Positions 46,519 to 56,300 are shown, numbered from the stretch's first letter. The stretch: 64,000 nt of DNA from Microbacterium sp. MYb54 (GCF_002979515.1 NZ_PCPA01000001.1:434001-498000); one strand, 5' to 3'. Notes: generated by a model from the sequence alone, not told the origin. Made by a program: numbers and translations.

Positions 46519-47073
46519 TCAGGCGAGCGGCTGCGGCCAGGCGTCGGCCACGGCGTCGCGCACCTCGCCGAGGAGCTGCGGGAGCGCCTTGGTCTTCGCG
46601 ATGATCGGGAAGAAGTTCGCGTCCGACGTCCACCGCGGCACCACGTGCTGATGCAGGTGGGCGTCGACACCGGCCCCTGCCACGGCGCCCTGATTCATGC
46701 CCAGGTTGAAGCCGTCGCAGCGTGACACCTCCCGCAGAACCCGCATCGCGGTCTGCGTCAGCGCGCCTATCTCGGCGACCTCCTCGGGAGTCGCCTGGTC
46801 ATACGTGCCGATGTGGCGGTATGGACACACGAGGAGATGTCCGGAGTTGTACGGGAAGAGGTTCAGCAGCACGTAGGCCGTCTCGCCACGAGCCACCACG
46901 AGCCGTTCAGCATCAGGGAACCTCGGCGCCTCGCAGAACGGGCACTCCTCACGCAACGGCTCAGGTCCGGCTTGGATGTACGCCATCCGGTGCGGGGTCC
47001 ACAGCCGCTGGAACTCGTCCGGAACCCCGGCGAGGAGTCCGGCATCCTCCAGCGGCTGCGCCCCGTCGGTCAC
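46519..47073 (-). CDS. HIT family nucleotide hydrolase/phosphorylase
   Basis: The 184-residue protein has the HIT triad H139-x-H141-x-H143 (AHLHQHVV) and a CPFC pair at 44-47, probably for zinc. This form resembles mycobacterial Rv2613c, which was described as an Ap4A phosphorylase. The GTG at 47073 overlaps the thrS stop (GTGA), the same pairing as in mycobacteria. Pathway partners (pgsA, pimA) that follow in mycobacteria are absent here. Confidence 0.92.
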   Translation of the reverse strand: MTDGAQPLEDAGLLAGVPDEFQRLWTPHRMAYIQAGPEPLREECPFCEAPRFPDAERLVVARGETAYVLLNLFPYNSGHLLVCPYRHIGTYDQATPEEVAEIGALTQTAMRVLREVSRCDGFNLGMNQGAVAGAGVDAHLHQHVVPRWTSDANFFPIIAKTKALPQLLGEVRDAVADAWPQPLA

Positions 47074-49061
47074 GCCAGGTCCCCCGCTGTATGCACGAGG
47101 GCGTGGGAGTCGATGGCGGCACGGATACGGGCCACGGCGTCTGCGATCGGCACACCGTTCTCCTGCGCGCCGTCGCGGTAGCGGAACGAGACGGTGCCCG
47201 CGTCGCGGTCCTTCTCCCCCGCGATCAGCAGCAGCGGCACCTTGCCGGTCGTGTGCGTGCGGATCTTCTTCTGCATGCGGTCGTCAGACGTGTCGAGCTC
47301 GGCACGCACGCCCTGGGAGCGCAGTGTGTCGACGACGCCGCCCAGGTAGTCGGCGAAGTCGTCGGCGACCGGGATACCCACGACCTGCACCGGAGACAGC
47401 CACACCGGGAAGTCACCCGCGTAGTGCTCGAGCAGGATCGCGAAGAACCGCTCGATAGAGCCGAACAGCGCGCGGTGGATCATGATCGGGCGCTTCTTCT
47501 GCCCGTCCTTGTCCATGAATTCGAGGTCGAAGCGCTCCGGCAGGTTCGGGTCGACCTGCACGGTCGAGAGCTGCCAGGTGCGGCCGATCGCATCGCGCGT
47601 CTTGAGGTCGATCTTCGGACCGTAGAACGCGGCCTCACCGGGGACCTCGGTCAGCTTGAGGCCGGAGGCGACGGCGACGCGGCGCAGCGCATCGGTGGAC
47701 GACTCCCAGAACTCGTCGGAGCCGATCCACTTCGACTTCTCGTCGTCCTTCATCGACAGCTCGAGCTCGAAATCGGTCAGACCGAAGTCGCGAAGCATCG
47801 AGAGGATGAACTCGAGGACCTTGCTGACCTCGGCCTCGAGCTGGTCGGGCGTGACGAAGAGGTGCGAATCGTCTTGAGTGAAGCCCCGCACACGTGTGAG
47901 GCCGTGCAGCGCGCCGGAGAGCTCGTTGCGATAGACCGTGCCGTTCTCCGCGAAGCGCAGCGGCAGATCACGGTAGCTGCGCGCGCGCTCCTTGTAGATC
48001 AGGATGTGCATCGGGCAGTTCATCGGCTTCAGGTAGTAGTCCTGGCCCTGCTTGGTGATGTTGCCCTCGTCGTCGCGCTCCTCGTCCATCACGATCGGCG
48101 GGAACATGCCGTCCTTGTACGTGACGAGGTGGTTCGAGGTGAGGAAGAGGTCTTCCTTGGAGATGTGCGGCGTGTACACGTAGGTGTAGCCGCCCTCGAT
48201 GTGGCGCTTGCGAGCGTGCTGCTCCATCTCGCCGCGGATCACGCCGCCACGAGGGTGCCAGACCGAGAGGCCGGAGCCGATCTCCTCGGGGAACGAGAAC
48301 AGGTCGAGTTCCTTGCCGAGGCGCCGGTGGTCGCGCTTGGCTGCCTCCTCGAGACGGTGCTGGTAGGCGCGCAGCTCATCCTTCGTCGGCCATGCCGTGC
48401 CGTAGATGCGCTGCAGCTGCGGGTTCTTCTCGCTGCCACGCCAGTACGCGGCCGCGATGCGGGTGAGGTCCCAGCCGTTGCCGATCATGCGGGTGTTCGG
48501 CAGGTGCGGTCCGCGGCAGAGGTCCTTCCAGACGACCTCGCCGTCACGCGTCGTGTTGTCGTAGATCGTCAGCTCGCCCTCGCCGACCTCGACCGAGGCG
48601 CCTTCGGCGACCTCCTTGCCCGGGCCCTTGAGCCCGATGAGCTCGAGCTTGAACGGCTCGTTCGCGAGCTCGGCGCGAGCCTCGTCGTCGGTCACCACAC
48701 GGCGGACGAATCGCTGGCCCTCGCGGACGATGCGCTGCATCTCCTTCGAGATGGCCTTGATGTCCTCGGGCGTGAACGGAGTCTCGACACCGAAGTCGTA
48801 GTAGAAGCCGTCGGTGATGGGCGGGCCGATACCGAGGTTCGCCTGCGGGTTGATCCGCTGCACGGCTTGCGCGAGCACGTGGGCCGCGGAGTGGCGGAGG
48901 ATGTTCAACCCGTCCGCGCTGTCGATCGTGACCGCTTCGACCTCGTCGGTGTCGGTGACGGTCGTGGCGAGATCCTTGAGATCGCCGTTGACGCGCATCG
49001 CGACGACGTTTCGGTCAGTGAACAGGGCGAAGCCGTCATTCGGCCGGGCGTTTTCAGGCAC
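47070..49061 (-). CDS. thrS: Threonine--tRNA ligase
   Basis: Charges tRNA-Thr. The 663-residue class II enzyme has an N-terminal editing domain ([18 protein letters not shown]). The catalytic zinc site is Cys in PMNCPMH, His in TQDDSHLF and His in MIHRALFGS. The TGS-like start is shortened relative to E. coli. The GTG at 49061 follows a GGAGAG site, and a 6-bp hairpin (49075-49090) lies just upstream. Confidence 0.97.
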   Translation of the reverse strand: MPENARPNDGFALFTDRNVVAMRVNGDLKDLATTVTDTDEVEAVTIDSADGLNILRHSAAHVLAQAVQRINPQANLGIGPPITDGFYYDFGVETPFTPEDIKAISKEMQRIVREGQRFVRRVVTDDEARAELANEPFKLELIGLKGPGKEVAEGASVEVGEGELTIYDNTTRDGEVVWKDLCRGPHLPNTRMIGNGWDLTRIAAAYWRGSEKNPQLQRIYGTAWPTKDELRAYQHRLEEAAKRDHRRLGKELDLFSFPEEIGSGLSVWHPRGGVIRGEMEQHARKRHIEGGYTYVYTPHISKEDLFLTSNHLVTYKDGMFPPIVMDEERDDEGNITKQGQDYYLKPMNCPMHILIYKERARSYRDLPLRFAENGTVYRNELSGALHGLTRVRGFTQDDSHLFVTPDQLEAEVSKVLEFILSMLRDFGLTDFELELSMKDDEKSKWIGSDEFWESSTDALRRVAVASGLKLTEVPGEAAFYGPKIDLKTRDAIGRTWQLSTVQVDPNLPERFDLEFMDKDGQKKRPIMIHRALFGSIERFFAILLEHYAGDFPVWLSPVQVVGIPVADDFADYLGGVVDTLRSQGVRAELDTSDDRMQKKIRTHTTGKVPLLLIAGEKDRDAGTVSFRYRDGAQENGVPIADAVARIRAAIDSHALVHTAGDLA

Positions 49062-49117
49062 AGAAACTCTCCATCTGGGTCGGTACCCAGGTTACTCGCA
49101 TGATCACGCGGTCCTGA

Positions 49118-49141
49118 CCGCCGTGCATGCACGATCGGCGG
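49118..49141 (-). terminator. Possible terminator after the response regulator gene
   Basis: The inverted repeat CCGCCG / CGGCGG (6 bp) has a 12-base loop containing GTGCATGCAC. It lies 20 bp after the response-regulator stop and before thrS. There is no T tract, so confidence is low. Confidence 0.35.
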
Positions 49142-49160
49142 CACACGCAAGGGCGTCCGC

Positions 49161-49826
49161 TCAGCCGCCGGCGACCACGATGCCCGATTCGTAGGCGAGG
49201 ATCACGAGCTGCGCCCGATCCCGCGCGTCCGCCTTCGACATGATCCGGTTGACGTGCGTCTTGGCCGTGTGCGGCGAGATCGTGAGAGAAGACGCGATCT
49301 CCTGATTCGTCTTTCCGCCGGCGACCAGCAGCAGCACCTCGTGCTCACGCGACGTCAGCCGTGAGAGCACCTCGCGATGCGCACCGGACACCGGCGCGGC
49401 GGCCCCTCGTACCGATCGTTCGATGAGCGTGCGCGTCGCGGTCGAAGACAGCAGCGCCTCCCCCGCGTCGATCGTGCGCACGGCGCGGACGATGTCCTCC
49501 GGCTCAGCCCCCTTGCCGATGAAACCGCTCGCTCCAGCCCTGAGCGCGGCGACCACGTACTCGTCCTCCTCGAACGTCGTGAGAATGAGCACCCGCGGTC
49601 TTCCGGCCGGACGCGCTGCGCAGATCAGCTCGGTCGCGGCGATTCCGTCGAGGTCAGGCATCCGGATGTCCATCAGCACGACGTCGGGGACGAGCCCTGC
49701 GGCAGATGCGACCGCCGTACGCCCCGAGGCCGCCTCACCGATCACACGCAGACCGCCGTCTGTGAGGATGTCACGCACCGCCTGACGGACCAGCGGCTGG
49801 TCGTCGACCACGAGCACGGAGATCAT
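49161..49826 (-). CDS. NarL/LuxR-family response regulator
   Basis: The 221-residue protein has a receiver domain (Asp8/Asp9, phospho-acceptor Asp53 in LMDIRMPD, Lys in GFIGKG) and a C-terminal LuxR-type HTH (LTSREHEVLLLVAGGKTNQEIA...). It pairs with the upstream histidine kinase through an ATGA overlap. The likely target is the divergent alpha/beta hydrolase gene, but this is inference. Confidence 0.93.
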   Translation of the reverse strand: MISVLVVDDQPLVRQAVRDILTDGGLRVIGEAASGRTAVASAAGLVPDVVLMDIRMPDLDGIAATELICAARPAGRPRVLILTTFEEDEYVVAALRAGASGFIGKGAEPEDIVRAVRTIDAGEALLSSTATRTLIERSVRGAAAPVSGAHREVLSRLTSREHEVLLLVAGGKTNQEIASSLTISPHTAKTHVNRIMSKADARDRAQLVILAYESGIVVAGG

Positions 49827-50986
49827 GCGCGCGCGCTCCGTTCATTCGTGGGAATGCGAACTGCCAGCACGAACTCTCCTTCTGTCCGGTCGGTCGAGAC
49901 CTCGCCGCGCACCGCAGACACCCGCTCGCGGAGTCCGCGCAGCCCATGGCCGCTCGGCGAGGAGGCTACGGCGTCCAGCGAATGCACCGGATTCGTGATG
50001 GTGAGCGCGAGCGCATCGTCGACCACCCGGACCATGACGGTGACCGTACCGCCAGCTCCGTGCTTGTGCGCGTTGGTCAGGCCCTCCTGCACCACCAGGT
50101 ACGCGACATGGTCGCTCGCAGGAGACAGGGCGACGGGATCGACGGCACGATCCATGCCCACGCGGAGCCCGGCATCCGCGAACCGTTCGACGAGCGTGTC
50201 CAGATCGGCGAGTCCGTGCTGAGGATGCAGGTCGGGCGCGTCACCCGCGTCATCAGATCTGAGGAGCGACATCAACCCACCGATGTCGGCGAGCACGGTT
50301 CGCGACGCGCTGCGGATGGTCGCGAGCGCCTCGCGCGCTCGCTCCGGGCGGGTCTCCAACGCGGATGAGGCCACCCCCGCGTTGAGACTGATCACCGAGA
50401 TCTGGTGAGCGACGACATCGTGCAGGTCCCGTGCGATCCGCACCCGCTCTTCCGTCACCCGGCGGCGGGCCTCGTCGTCGCGGGTTCGCTCCGCCCGCTC
50501 CGCGCGATCCGTCATCGCCTCCATGAACTCCCGTCGAGACCGCGCCGCATCTCCCATCGCCCCGGCCAGCAGGATGAACAGGACGAACTGCAGGGCCGTC
50601 GCGTCGACCAGATCTCCCTCCATCGCCAAGCCGTTGGAGAGGAACACGATCACCGCGGCAGCGACGACTCCGATCAGCCCGATGCGGCGTCCGCGCAGAT
50701 CGACGAGCGCGTAGCAGCTGACGGCGGCCGCGATCAGCGAGCTGGGCGACACGACACCCGCAATGGCCAGAGCGATCGCGCACGCGAGGCTCACCCCGAG
50801 CGCGACGAAGGGCAGACGGCGTCGGAGCAGCACCGCCGCCGCGGGCACGAGCGCCGGCACCAGCAGCCATCCGCGCGCACGGAAATCCTCGTCGGGGAAC
50901 GGCAGGACGGCGAAGGTCACGATGACGGCGAAGACGATGACGTCGCGGAGGGGCCCTGCGATCCCACGAGTTCGGGCTACCGGCAT
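49823..50986 (-). CDS. NarL-type sensor histidine kinase (HisKA_3)
   Basis: The 387-residue membrane kinase has about six membrane segments in residues 15-150. The HisKA_3 dimerisation block follows, with His189 in RIARDLHDVVAHQI. A HATPase domain carries VVQEGLTNAHKHG and GHGLRGLRERV. There is no large external sensor loop, so the signal may arise in the membrane. The ATG at 50986 was chosen; the longer frame runs into the divergent gene. It overlaps the response-regulator start by four bases. Confidence 0.92.
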   Translation of the reverse strand: MPVARTRGIAGPLRDVIVFAVIVTFAVLPFPDEDFRARGWLLVPALVPAAAVLLRRRLPFVALGVSLACAIALAIAGVVSPSSLIAAAVSCYALVDLRGRRIGLIGVVAAAVIVFLSNGLAMEGDLVDATALQFVLFILLAGAMGDAARSRREFMEAMTDRAERAERTRDDEARRRVTEERVRIARDLHDVVAHQISVISLNAGVASSALETRPERAREALATIRSASRTVLADIGGLMSLLRSDDAGDAPDLHPQHGLADLDTLVERFADAGLRVGMDRAVDPVALSPASDHVAYLVVQEGLTNAHKHGAGGTVTVMVRVVDDALALTITNPVHSLDAVASSPSGHGLRGLRERVSAVRGEVSTDRTEGEFVLAVRIPTNERSARA

Positions 50987-51081
50987 GCTTCCAGTATTCC
51001 GCGGTTGCCTCGACGGCGAGTCCCCCACCGGGACCACATTCGCGTACCGCGAACGCAGTACAAGGGTGTCTGCGCCAGAGG

Positions 51082-51109
51082 GACGCGAAACGGAGCACGA
51101 CGCGAAACG
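51082..51109. promoter_or_regulatory. Direct repeats GACGCGAAACG upstream of the alpha/beta hydrolase gene
   Basis: Two identical 11-bp copies (51082-51092 and 51099-51109) are spaced 17 bp start to start. A weaker relative, CCGCGAACG, lies near 51047. They are within the 165-bp divergent region between the two-component system and the hydrolase. They are plausible response-regulator sites. Confidence 0.4.
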
Positions 51110-51151
51110 CTGGAGACCAGAGGCGCACCGCGTGCCTCCGGAGAGGTTTCC

Positions 51152-52102
51152 ATGAAGAAGTTCGCGAAGAAAGCGCTGATCACCGTGACGGCCATCGGCG
51201 CCGTGGTGGCGGTGGGGCTGGCTGCCACGACGATCGTCAACGCGGTGGCAAGCAACGCAGAAGCGGATCGGATCGTCCCCTACGGAGAGACTGTGACGGT
51301 CGACGGGCGTGAGATGAACGTCCAAGTCGCGGGCGAAGGGGCGGACACGATCGTGCTGCTTCCCGGATTCGGCACGGCATCACCGGTTCTCGACTTCGAG
51401 CCGCTGGTCGACGATCTCGCGCAGGATCATCGCGTGATCGTGGTCGAACCGTTCGGCTACGGCCTGAGCGAGAGCACCGATCAGCCACGGACGACAGAGA
51501 ACATCGTGACTGAGGTGCATGAGGCGCTCCAGGCTCTCGACGTGCACTCCTACGTTCTGATGGGGCACTCCATCGCGGGCATCTACGGCATCGAGTTCGC
51601 GCACCGTTATCCGGATGAGGTCACCGCCTTCGTCGGGATCGACACCAGTGTGCCCGGCCAGCCGAACATGGACACGGTGTTCCCGACCGATCTGATGGCC
51701 GTCGCCAAGAACCTCGGCCTCGTCCGACTGCTGACGGCCTTCGGCGGTGACGACGACAGTCTGTCGGCGTACTCGGCAGACGCGCGCGAGCAGATGGCCC
51801 TGCTCAGTAACCGGAACTCCCTCACACCGACCTACCTGGATGAGATGTCGCACATCCGCATCAACTTCGCCGACGCACTCGGCTCAGCCTTCCCGGAGGA
51901 CCTGCCGCTCCTCCTCTTCGTGGAGGCCGACAACGCGAAGAACCCCGACTGGCTCGCCCTTCACGAGACCCAGGCGGCAGCTGTCGCAGATGGAATGGTC
52001 GTGCCAGTCGACGGAGAGCACTACCTCCACCACACGCACTCCCCCGAGATCGCGGATGATTTCCGCGCGTGGGAGCAGGCTAGCCAGGTCACGGGCGACT
52101 GA
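51152..52102 (+). CDS. Membrane-anchored or exported alpha/beta hydrolase
   Basis: The 316 residues start MKKFAKKALI with a hydrophobic helix (about 9-30), so the domain faces outside. The hydrolase core has an LLPGFGTASP oxyanion segment, the nucleophile elbow GHSIAG with Ser140, and a late GEHYLHH His. The substrate is unknown. The ATG at 51152 has a GGAGAGG site. It is transcribed away from a NarL-type two-component system, which may regulate it. Confidence 0.85.
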   Translation: MKKFAKKALITVTAIGAVVAVGLAATTIVNAVASNAEADRIVPYGETVTVDGREMNVQVAGEGADTIVLLPGFGTASPVLDFEPLVDDLAQDHRVIVVEPFGYGLSESTDQPRTTENIVTEVHEALQALDVHSYVLMGHSIAGIYGIEFAHRYPDEVTAFVGIDTSVPGQPNMDTVFPTDLMAVAKNLGLVRLLTAFGGDDDSLSAYSADAREQMALLSNRNSLTPTYLDEMSHIRINFADALGSAFPEDLPLLLFVEADNAKNPDWLALHETQAAAVADGMVVPVDGEHYLHHTHSPEIADDFRAWEQASQVTGD

Positions 52103-52164
52103 CCGTCGCGCGCGATGCCCCGGGGCGCGACCGCGTTCCGGGGCGTGGCATGTAGCGTGAGCGG

Positions 52165-52578
52165 ATGAGCAGAGCCGTCGCACGCTGGATCCTCGCCATC
52201 GCCCTCGGCGCCATCGGCGTCACCCACTTCGTGAGCACCCGCGGCTTTCGCGTCGTGGTCCCCGACTGGGCGACCCGGATCACCAAGCTCGACAAGAACG
52301 CGATCGTGATCGCCTCCGGTGCTGCCGAGATCGCGCTCGCCGCGGGACTGGTGGCGCTGCCGAAGGAGCGTCGACGGATCGGCTGGGCGACGGCGGCGTT
52401 CTTCGTGGCGGTGCTTCCCGGGAACATCCATCAGTGGCGCACCCGCCGCTCCACTCCCGGGCTCGACACCGATGCCAGACGTCTCGGACGACTCTTCCTG
52501 CAGCCACTGCTCGTCGCATGGGCGCTGTGGTCCACCGACGAGGGTCCCACGCAGCGCAGCGGTGCCCGTCGCCGCTGA
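52165..52578 (+). CDS. DoxX-like membrane protein
   Basis: The 137-residue protein has four predicted membrane helices. It has the DoxX-type pattern of an N-terminal helix followed by GVTHFVSTRGF and a second helix with ASGAAEIALAAGLV. The GNIHQW segment follows the third helix. The role of DoxX proteins is unclear. It lies 62 bp after the hydrolase gene, so cotranscription is possible. The C-terminus is basic. Confidence 0.72.
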   Translation: MSRAVARWILAIALGAIGVTHFVSTRGFRVVVPDWATRITKLDKNAIVIASGAAEIALAAGLVALPKERRRIGWATAAFFVAVLPGNIHQWRTRRSTPGLDTDARRLGRLFLQPLLVAWALWSTDEGPTQRSGARRR

Positions 52579-52611
52579 GCTCTCGACGCCCTCGGCCTGG
52601 CGGGGCGCCGG

Positions 52612-53379
52612 TCAGCGGCGGTTCACCTCACCAGAGCCAGTGACGTCCTCGGTCACGCGCGGGTCACCGACGTAGATGATCTCGCCGCTGCCGTCGACCT
52701 CAGCGTCGAGTGCTCCGGATGCGGCGACGGATGCCTCGCCGTCGCCGCGCACGGCCACTCGGGCGTCGACGGTCGACAGGTCCGAGGCGGAGTACTCGCC
52801 AGGACCGCGGAGCTCGACGTCCTGATCGGCGACGGTGCCGTCGATTCGCACACCACCCGATCCGTCGATCCGCACTGTCAGCTGCTGCGCCTTCATATCC
52901 GAGACGTCGATCGAGCCGGAGCCGGCGAGGGTCAACGACACCGTCTGCGCGTCGACGCCGACCGCCTCGACGCCACCGGAACCCCGCACGACGATCGACG
53001 GGTCGGCCGTCCCGGTGAAATCGACCGCTGCGTCGCCGGACCCCAGAACCGTGATCGAGGAAAGGGCGGAGATCACCAGCTCGTAGCGGATCTCCCCCAC
53101 GTACTCGATCGACTCGGCCCGGACCCCCAGCCGGAGGACTCCTGAATCGAGGTCGGCGGTCAGACGATCGATGACCTTCTCGCCCGCGGTGACGGTCAGC
53201 GACGGCGTCGTGCCCAGCGTGATGTGCAGCGACCCTCCCGTCGCGAGCTCGACGACGCCCACGTCTTCGACGGGCATCTGTTCGGTCGTCCTCGGCCCGG
53301 ACTCTAGAGCGGCGCATCCGCCCAGGCTCGCGCCGACAAGGATCAGTCCGGCGACGAGCGCAACACCACGTGTCCACAT
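52612..53379 (-). CDS. Lipoprotein with putative auto-transporter adhesin head GIN domain (DUF2807)
   Basis: The 255-residue protein has a signal peptide with lipobox LGGC (Cys22). A repeat-rich beta-helix-like domain follows: many SGSGxV / GSGGV / GEASV units at about 20-residue intervals, each with Gly-Ser turns. This matches DUF2807 (head GIN) proteins, whose function is unknown. The ATG at 53379 fits the signal peptide. It is divergent from the photolyase gene. Confidence 0.82.
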   Translation of the reverse strand: MWTRGVALVAGLILVGASLGGCAALESGPRTTEQMPVEDVGVVELATGGSLHITLGTTPSLTVTAGEKVIDRLTADLDSGVLRLGVRAESIEYVGEIRYELVISALSSITVLGSGDAAVDFTGTADPSIVVRGSGGVEAVGVDAQTVSLTLAGSGSIDVSDMKAQQLTVRIDGSGGVRIDGTVADQDVELRGPGEYSASDLSTVDARVAVRGDGEASVAASGALDAEVDGSGEIIYVGDPRVTEDVTGSGEVNRR

Positions 53380-53530
53380 CTGAACGAGCGTAGGTTTCGA
53401 CGCGAGCGATCGACAGCTACGCGGGTATCGACCGGCCCCTACCGCAGTGTGATCTCCTGAGCGCCTCGCAGACAGACCCCATTCGATACGCCGGCCTCGG
53501 CAACCGCGGGCGGTCGGCGAGAATGGGTCG

Positions 53531-54883
53531 ATGTCCTCGCCCTCACTCGTCTGGTTCCGTGACGATCTCCGCATCGCGGACAACCCGGCGCTCCTCGCCG
53601 CCGTCGATCGCGGTGAACCCGTCGTCGCAGTGTTCGTGCTCGACGAGGAATCCCTCGGGATCCGGCCGCTCGGAGCCGCGGCACGCTGGTGGCTGCATCA
53701 TTCCCTCTCGTCACTCGGCGAGCGACTCAGGGAGCGAGGCGCGCAACTGATCCTGCGTCGTGGTCCCGCTGATGCCGTCGTGCGCGGAGTCGTGGCGGAG
53801 ATGGGAGCAGGTGCCGTGTTCTGGAACCGCCGCTACGGCGGCCCCGAGCGTTCGGTGGATACCGGGATCAAGACGGCCCTCCGCGCCGAAGGAGTGACGG
53901 TCACCTCCTTCGCAGCATCTCTGCTGCACGAGCCGTGGACCGTGACGACCGGAAGCGGCACCCACTACTCGGTTTTCACACCGTTCTGGCGCGCCTGCCT
54001 CGCCCTCCCCGCGCCACGGATGCCACTGCCCGAGCCGAGCGCGATTCCCGGCCTGTCAGAACCACCCGCATCGGAGACACTGGACGACTGGCGCCTCCTG
54101 CCGACGACGCCGGACTGGGCGGACGGACTGAGGGAGATGTGGGAACCCGGTGAGCCCGCGGCGCGTCGCCGGTTGAAGGAGTTCCTCGAGAACGACCTCC
54201 CCTCCTACGACCGTGCACGGGATGAACCCGCCGCCGGAGCCACCTCGCTGTTGTCGCCGCGGCTCCGCTGGGGCGAGATCAGCCCTTTCACGGTCTGGCA
54301 CGAGTCGGTCGGAGTCGACGGCGCGGGAGGATTCCTCTCCGAGCTCGGGTGGCGCGAGTTCGCCTGGCACACCCTCTACCGAGCGCCTGACCTGGCGACG
54401 AAGAACCTCCGTCCGGAGTTCGACGCCTTCCCCTGGCCACCTCTCGACCCCACGCACCTGGAGGCGTGGCAGCACGGCGAGACCGGAGTGCCGCTCGTGG
54501 ATGCCGGGATGCGAGAGCTCTGGCGTACGGGCTACATGCACAACCGCGTGCGGATGGTCGTGGCATCCTTCCTCGTGAAGAACCTGCTCATCGACTGGCG
54601 ACTCGGCGAAGAGTGGTTCTGGGACACGCTGGTCGACGCCGACGAGGCCAACAACCCCTTCAACTGGCAGTGGGTCGCGGGCTCAGGTGCTGACGCCGCT
54701 CCCTACTTCCGCGTGTTCAACCCGGAGCTCCAGGCGAAGAAGTTCGATCCGCAGAGCATCTACATCTCGCAGTGGGCGTCCGAAGCGCCGACGCAGCCGA
54801 TCGTCGATCTCGGCGAGACGAGGAAGGCCGCGCTCGCCGCATACGACGTCGTCAAGGGTGCGGCCGGCGCTCGGCACGCTTGA
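53531..54883 (+). CDS. phrB: Deoxyribodipyrimidine photolyase
   Basis: Light-driven repair of cyclobutane pyrimidine dimers. The 450-residue class I protein has an N-terminal antenna domain (LVWFRDDLRIADNPALLAA). The FAD-binding C-terminal half contains ELGWREFAWH, TGYMHNRVRMVVASFLVK and the DADEANNPFNWQWVAGSGADAAPYFR block in family style. The WQWVAG and NNxxNWQW features fit CPD photolyases better than plant-type cryptochromes. No strong ribosome site is visible. Confidence 0.94.
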   Translation: MSSPSLVWFRDDLRIADNPALLAAVDRGEPVVAVFVLDEESLGIRPLGAAARWWLHHSLSSLGERLRERGAQLILRRGPADAVVRGVVAEMGAGAVFWNRRYGGPERSVDTGIKTALRAEGVTVTSFAASLLHEPWTVTTGSGTHYSVFTPFWRACLALPAPRMPLPEPSAIPGLSEPPASETLDDWRLLPTTPDWADGLREMWEPGEPAARRRLKEFLENDLPSYDRARDEPAAGATSLLSPRLRWGEISPFTVWHESVGVDGAGGFLSELGWREFAWHTLYRAPDLATKNLRPEFDAFPWPPLDPTHLEAWQHGETGVPLVDAGMRELWRTGYMHNRVRMVVASFLVKNLLIDWRLGEEWFWDTLVDADEANNPFNWQWVAGSGADAAPYFRVFNPELQAKKFDPQSIYISQWASEAPTQPIVDLGETRKAALAAYDVVKGAAGARHA

Positions 54884-54959
54884 CCGAACACCGTCTGGTC
54901 GAGCGGATGCGCACACCGACTCGACGGGCCCGGCGCAGCGTTCATGCCAGACTGGACGC

Positions 54960-55565
54960 GTGACCGAGTCCAGGAAGCCAGCCGTCGTCCGCGGCTTCGC
55001 TGCCTCGTCGCTGGCGATCTTCGTCGCACTCGCGGGCCACGTCTCGGGCGGAGGGCAGATGCCCGGCCCGCTCGGCATCCTCGTGCCGTGGGTCTTCTCG
55101 TTCATGATCTGCGTGCTGCTCGCAGGACGCTCGCTGTCTTTGGTCAGACTCGGCATCTCCGTCGCGGTGAGCCAGTTCCTGTTCCACACGCTCTTCGTCC
55201 TCGGCACCATCACACCGTCCGCTGTCTCGATGCCGCACGTGCACGGAGCGCCGCTCGTGCTGCCTCCGGCGACGGGCATCCCTGAAGCCGTCACCGCTGA
55301 CGCGTCCATGTGGCTCGGGCACGCGCTCGCCGCTCTGCTGACGGTTGCAGCCCTGCACCGGGGCGAACGCCTGCTCCTCCTGGTGCGCGACCTCGCCGTC
55401 CAGCTGGTCCGGTGGCTGCGTCATCGCGTCGATCATGCGCTGATCCTCCCCGTACTTCGCGTCGCTGCCCGTCTCCGCGGTCGCTTCGACATCGCACGCG
55501 TCGTCGACCTCGTTCTCCTCGCGACCCTTCGTGGTCGAGCACCGCCTCTCTCCGCTGCGATCTGA
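54960..55565 (+). CDS. Integral membrane protein of the copper/DyP cluster
   Basis: The 201-residue protein has about four membrane helices (near 10-30, 38-55, 58-80 and 113-130). An external loop carries MPHVHGAP, a possible metal-binding His/Met pair, and the C-terminus is long and Arg-rich. I cannot name the family. It stands 76 bp after phrB and 120 bp before copC on the same strand. The neighbouring CopC and PCuAC genes suggest a link to copper. The GTG at 54960 (VTESRKPAVV) is the most likely start. Confidence 0.65.
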   Translation: MTESRKPAVVRGFAASSLAIFVALAGHVSGGGQMPGPLGILVPWVFSFMICVLLAGRSLSLVRLGISVAVSQFLFHTLFVLGTITPSAVSMPHVHGAPLVLPPATGIPEAVTADASMWLGHALAALLTVAALHRGERLLLLVRDLAVQLVRWLRHRVDHALILPVLRVAARLRGRFDIARVVDLVLLATLRGRAPPLSAAI

Positions 55566-55606
55566 TCCGCACCCTGGGCCGGTTCATGGCTCCGTGGTGC
55601 GTCCTG

Positions 55607-55629
55607 CCGCGCACATCCGATGTGCGCGG
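55607..55629. promoter_or_regulatory. Perfect palindrome upstream of copC
   Basis: CCGCGCACAT and ATGTGCGCGG are perfect 10-bp arms around a CCG loop, between the membrane-protein gene and copC. It could be a terminator for the former (no T tract) or an operator for the copper genes. Confidence 0.4.
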
Positions 55630-55685
55630 GTTCTGAACGCATGCATGCACGTCGCACGCGCGACGTCTGATGAGAGGCCATTCCC

Positions 55686-56300
55686 ATGTCCCCTGTCCGC
55701 AGGATCGCGGCCGGGTTGACGTTGGCGGCGATCGCGACACTCGCGATCGCAGCACCCGCGTCGGCCCATGACCAGCTGATCTCCAGCACACCCGCCACAG
55801 ACGAACAGCTGGCGACTCCACCGGAGAGCATCACGATGACGTTCTCGGGTGAGCTCCTGGTACTCGATGAATCGTTGACCGGCGCCGTCGTCCTGGTCGT
55901 CGACGCGTCGGGCAAGGACTGGGTCGCCGGAGACGTCACGGTGGAAGGACGCACCGTCACCGCGGCGCTCGCACCAGGGATGCCGACCGCCGGCTACGAG
56001 GTGCGCTGGCAGGTCGTGTCAGAGGACGGCCATCCGATCGCCGGTGTCGTCCCCTTCACGGTGGGCGACGCCGCACCGATGAAGATGGCCACGACCGGTG
56101 GCACGCCGGAAACCCCCTCAGCATCCACAGAACAGTCAGATCAGACCGCAGAGTCGGGCGGCGCCCTCAGGGTGTTGCTCATCGGCGCAGGCGGGGCGGC
56201 CGTAGCCGTCCTCGTCCTCGTGCTCGTTCGTTTCCTTCGTCGTCCTCGGACGGCAGCCGCACCGCCGGAATCCGGCGGCTCCGCGGCAGATGACCTGTGA
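55686..56300 (+). CDS. CopC-domain copper-binding protein with C-terminal membrane anchor
   Basis: The 204-residue protein has a signal peptide cleaved before His28 (PASA|HDQL), which leaves the N-terminal His typical of CopC Cu(II) sites. A beta-barrel CopC domain follows, with EDGHPIAG supplying another His. A disordered Thr/Ser-rich linker and a C-terminal membrane helix (about 160-186) end the protein, as in YcnJ/CopC forms without a fused CopD. It overlaps the frame of the PCuAC gene at its stop. Confidence 0.9.
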   Translation: MSPVRRIAAGLTLAAIATLAIAAPASAHDQLISSTPATDEQLATPPESITMTFSGELLVLDESLTGAVVLVVDASGKDWVAGDVTVEGRTVTAALAPGMPTAGYEVRWQVVSEDGHPIAGVVPFTVGDAAPMKMATTGGTPETPSASTEQSDQTAESGGALRVLLIGAGGAAVAVLVLVLVRFLRRPRTAAAPPESGGSAADDL

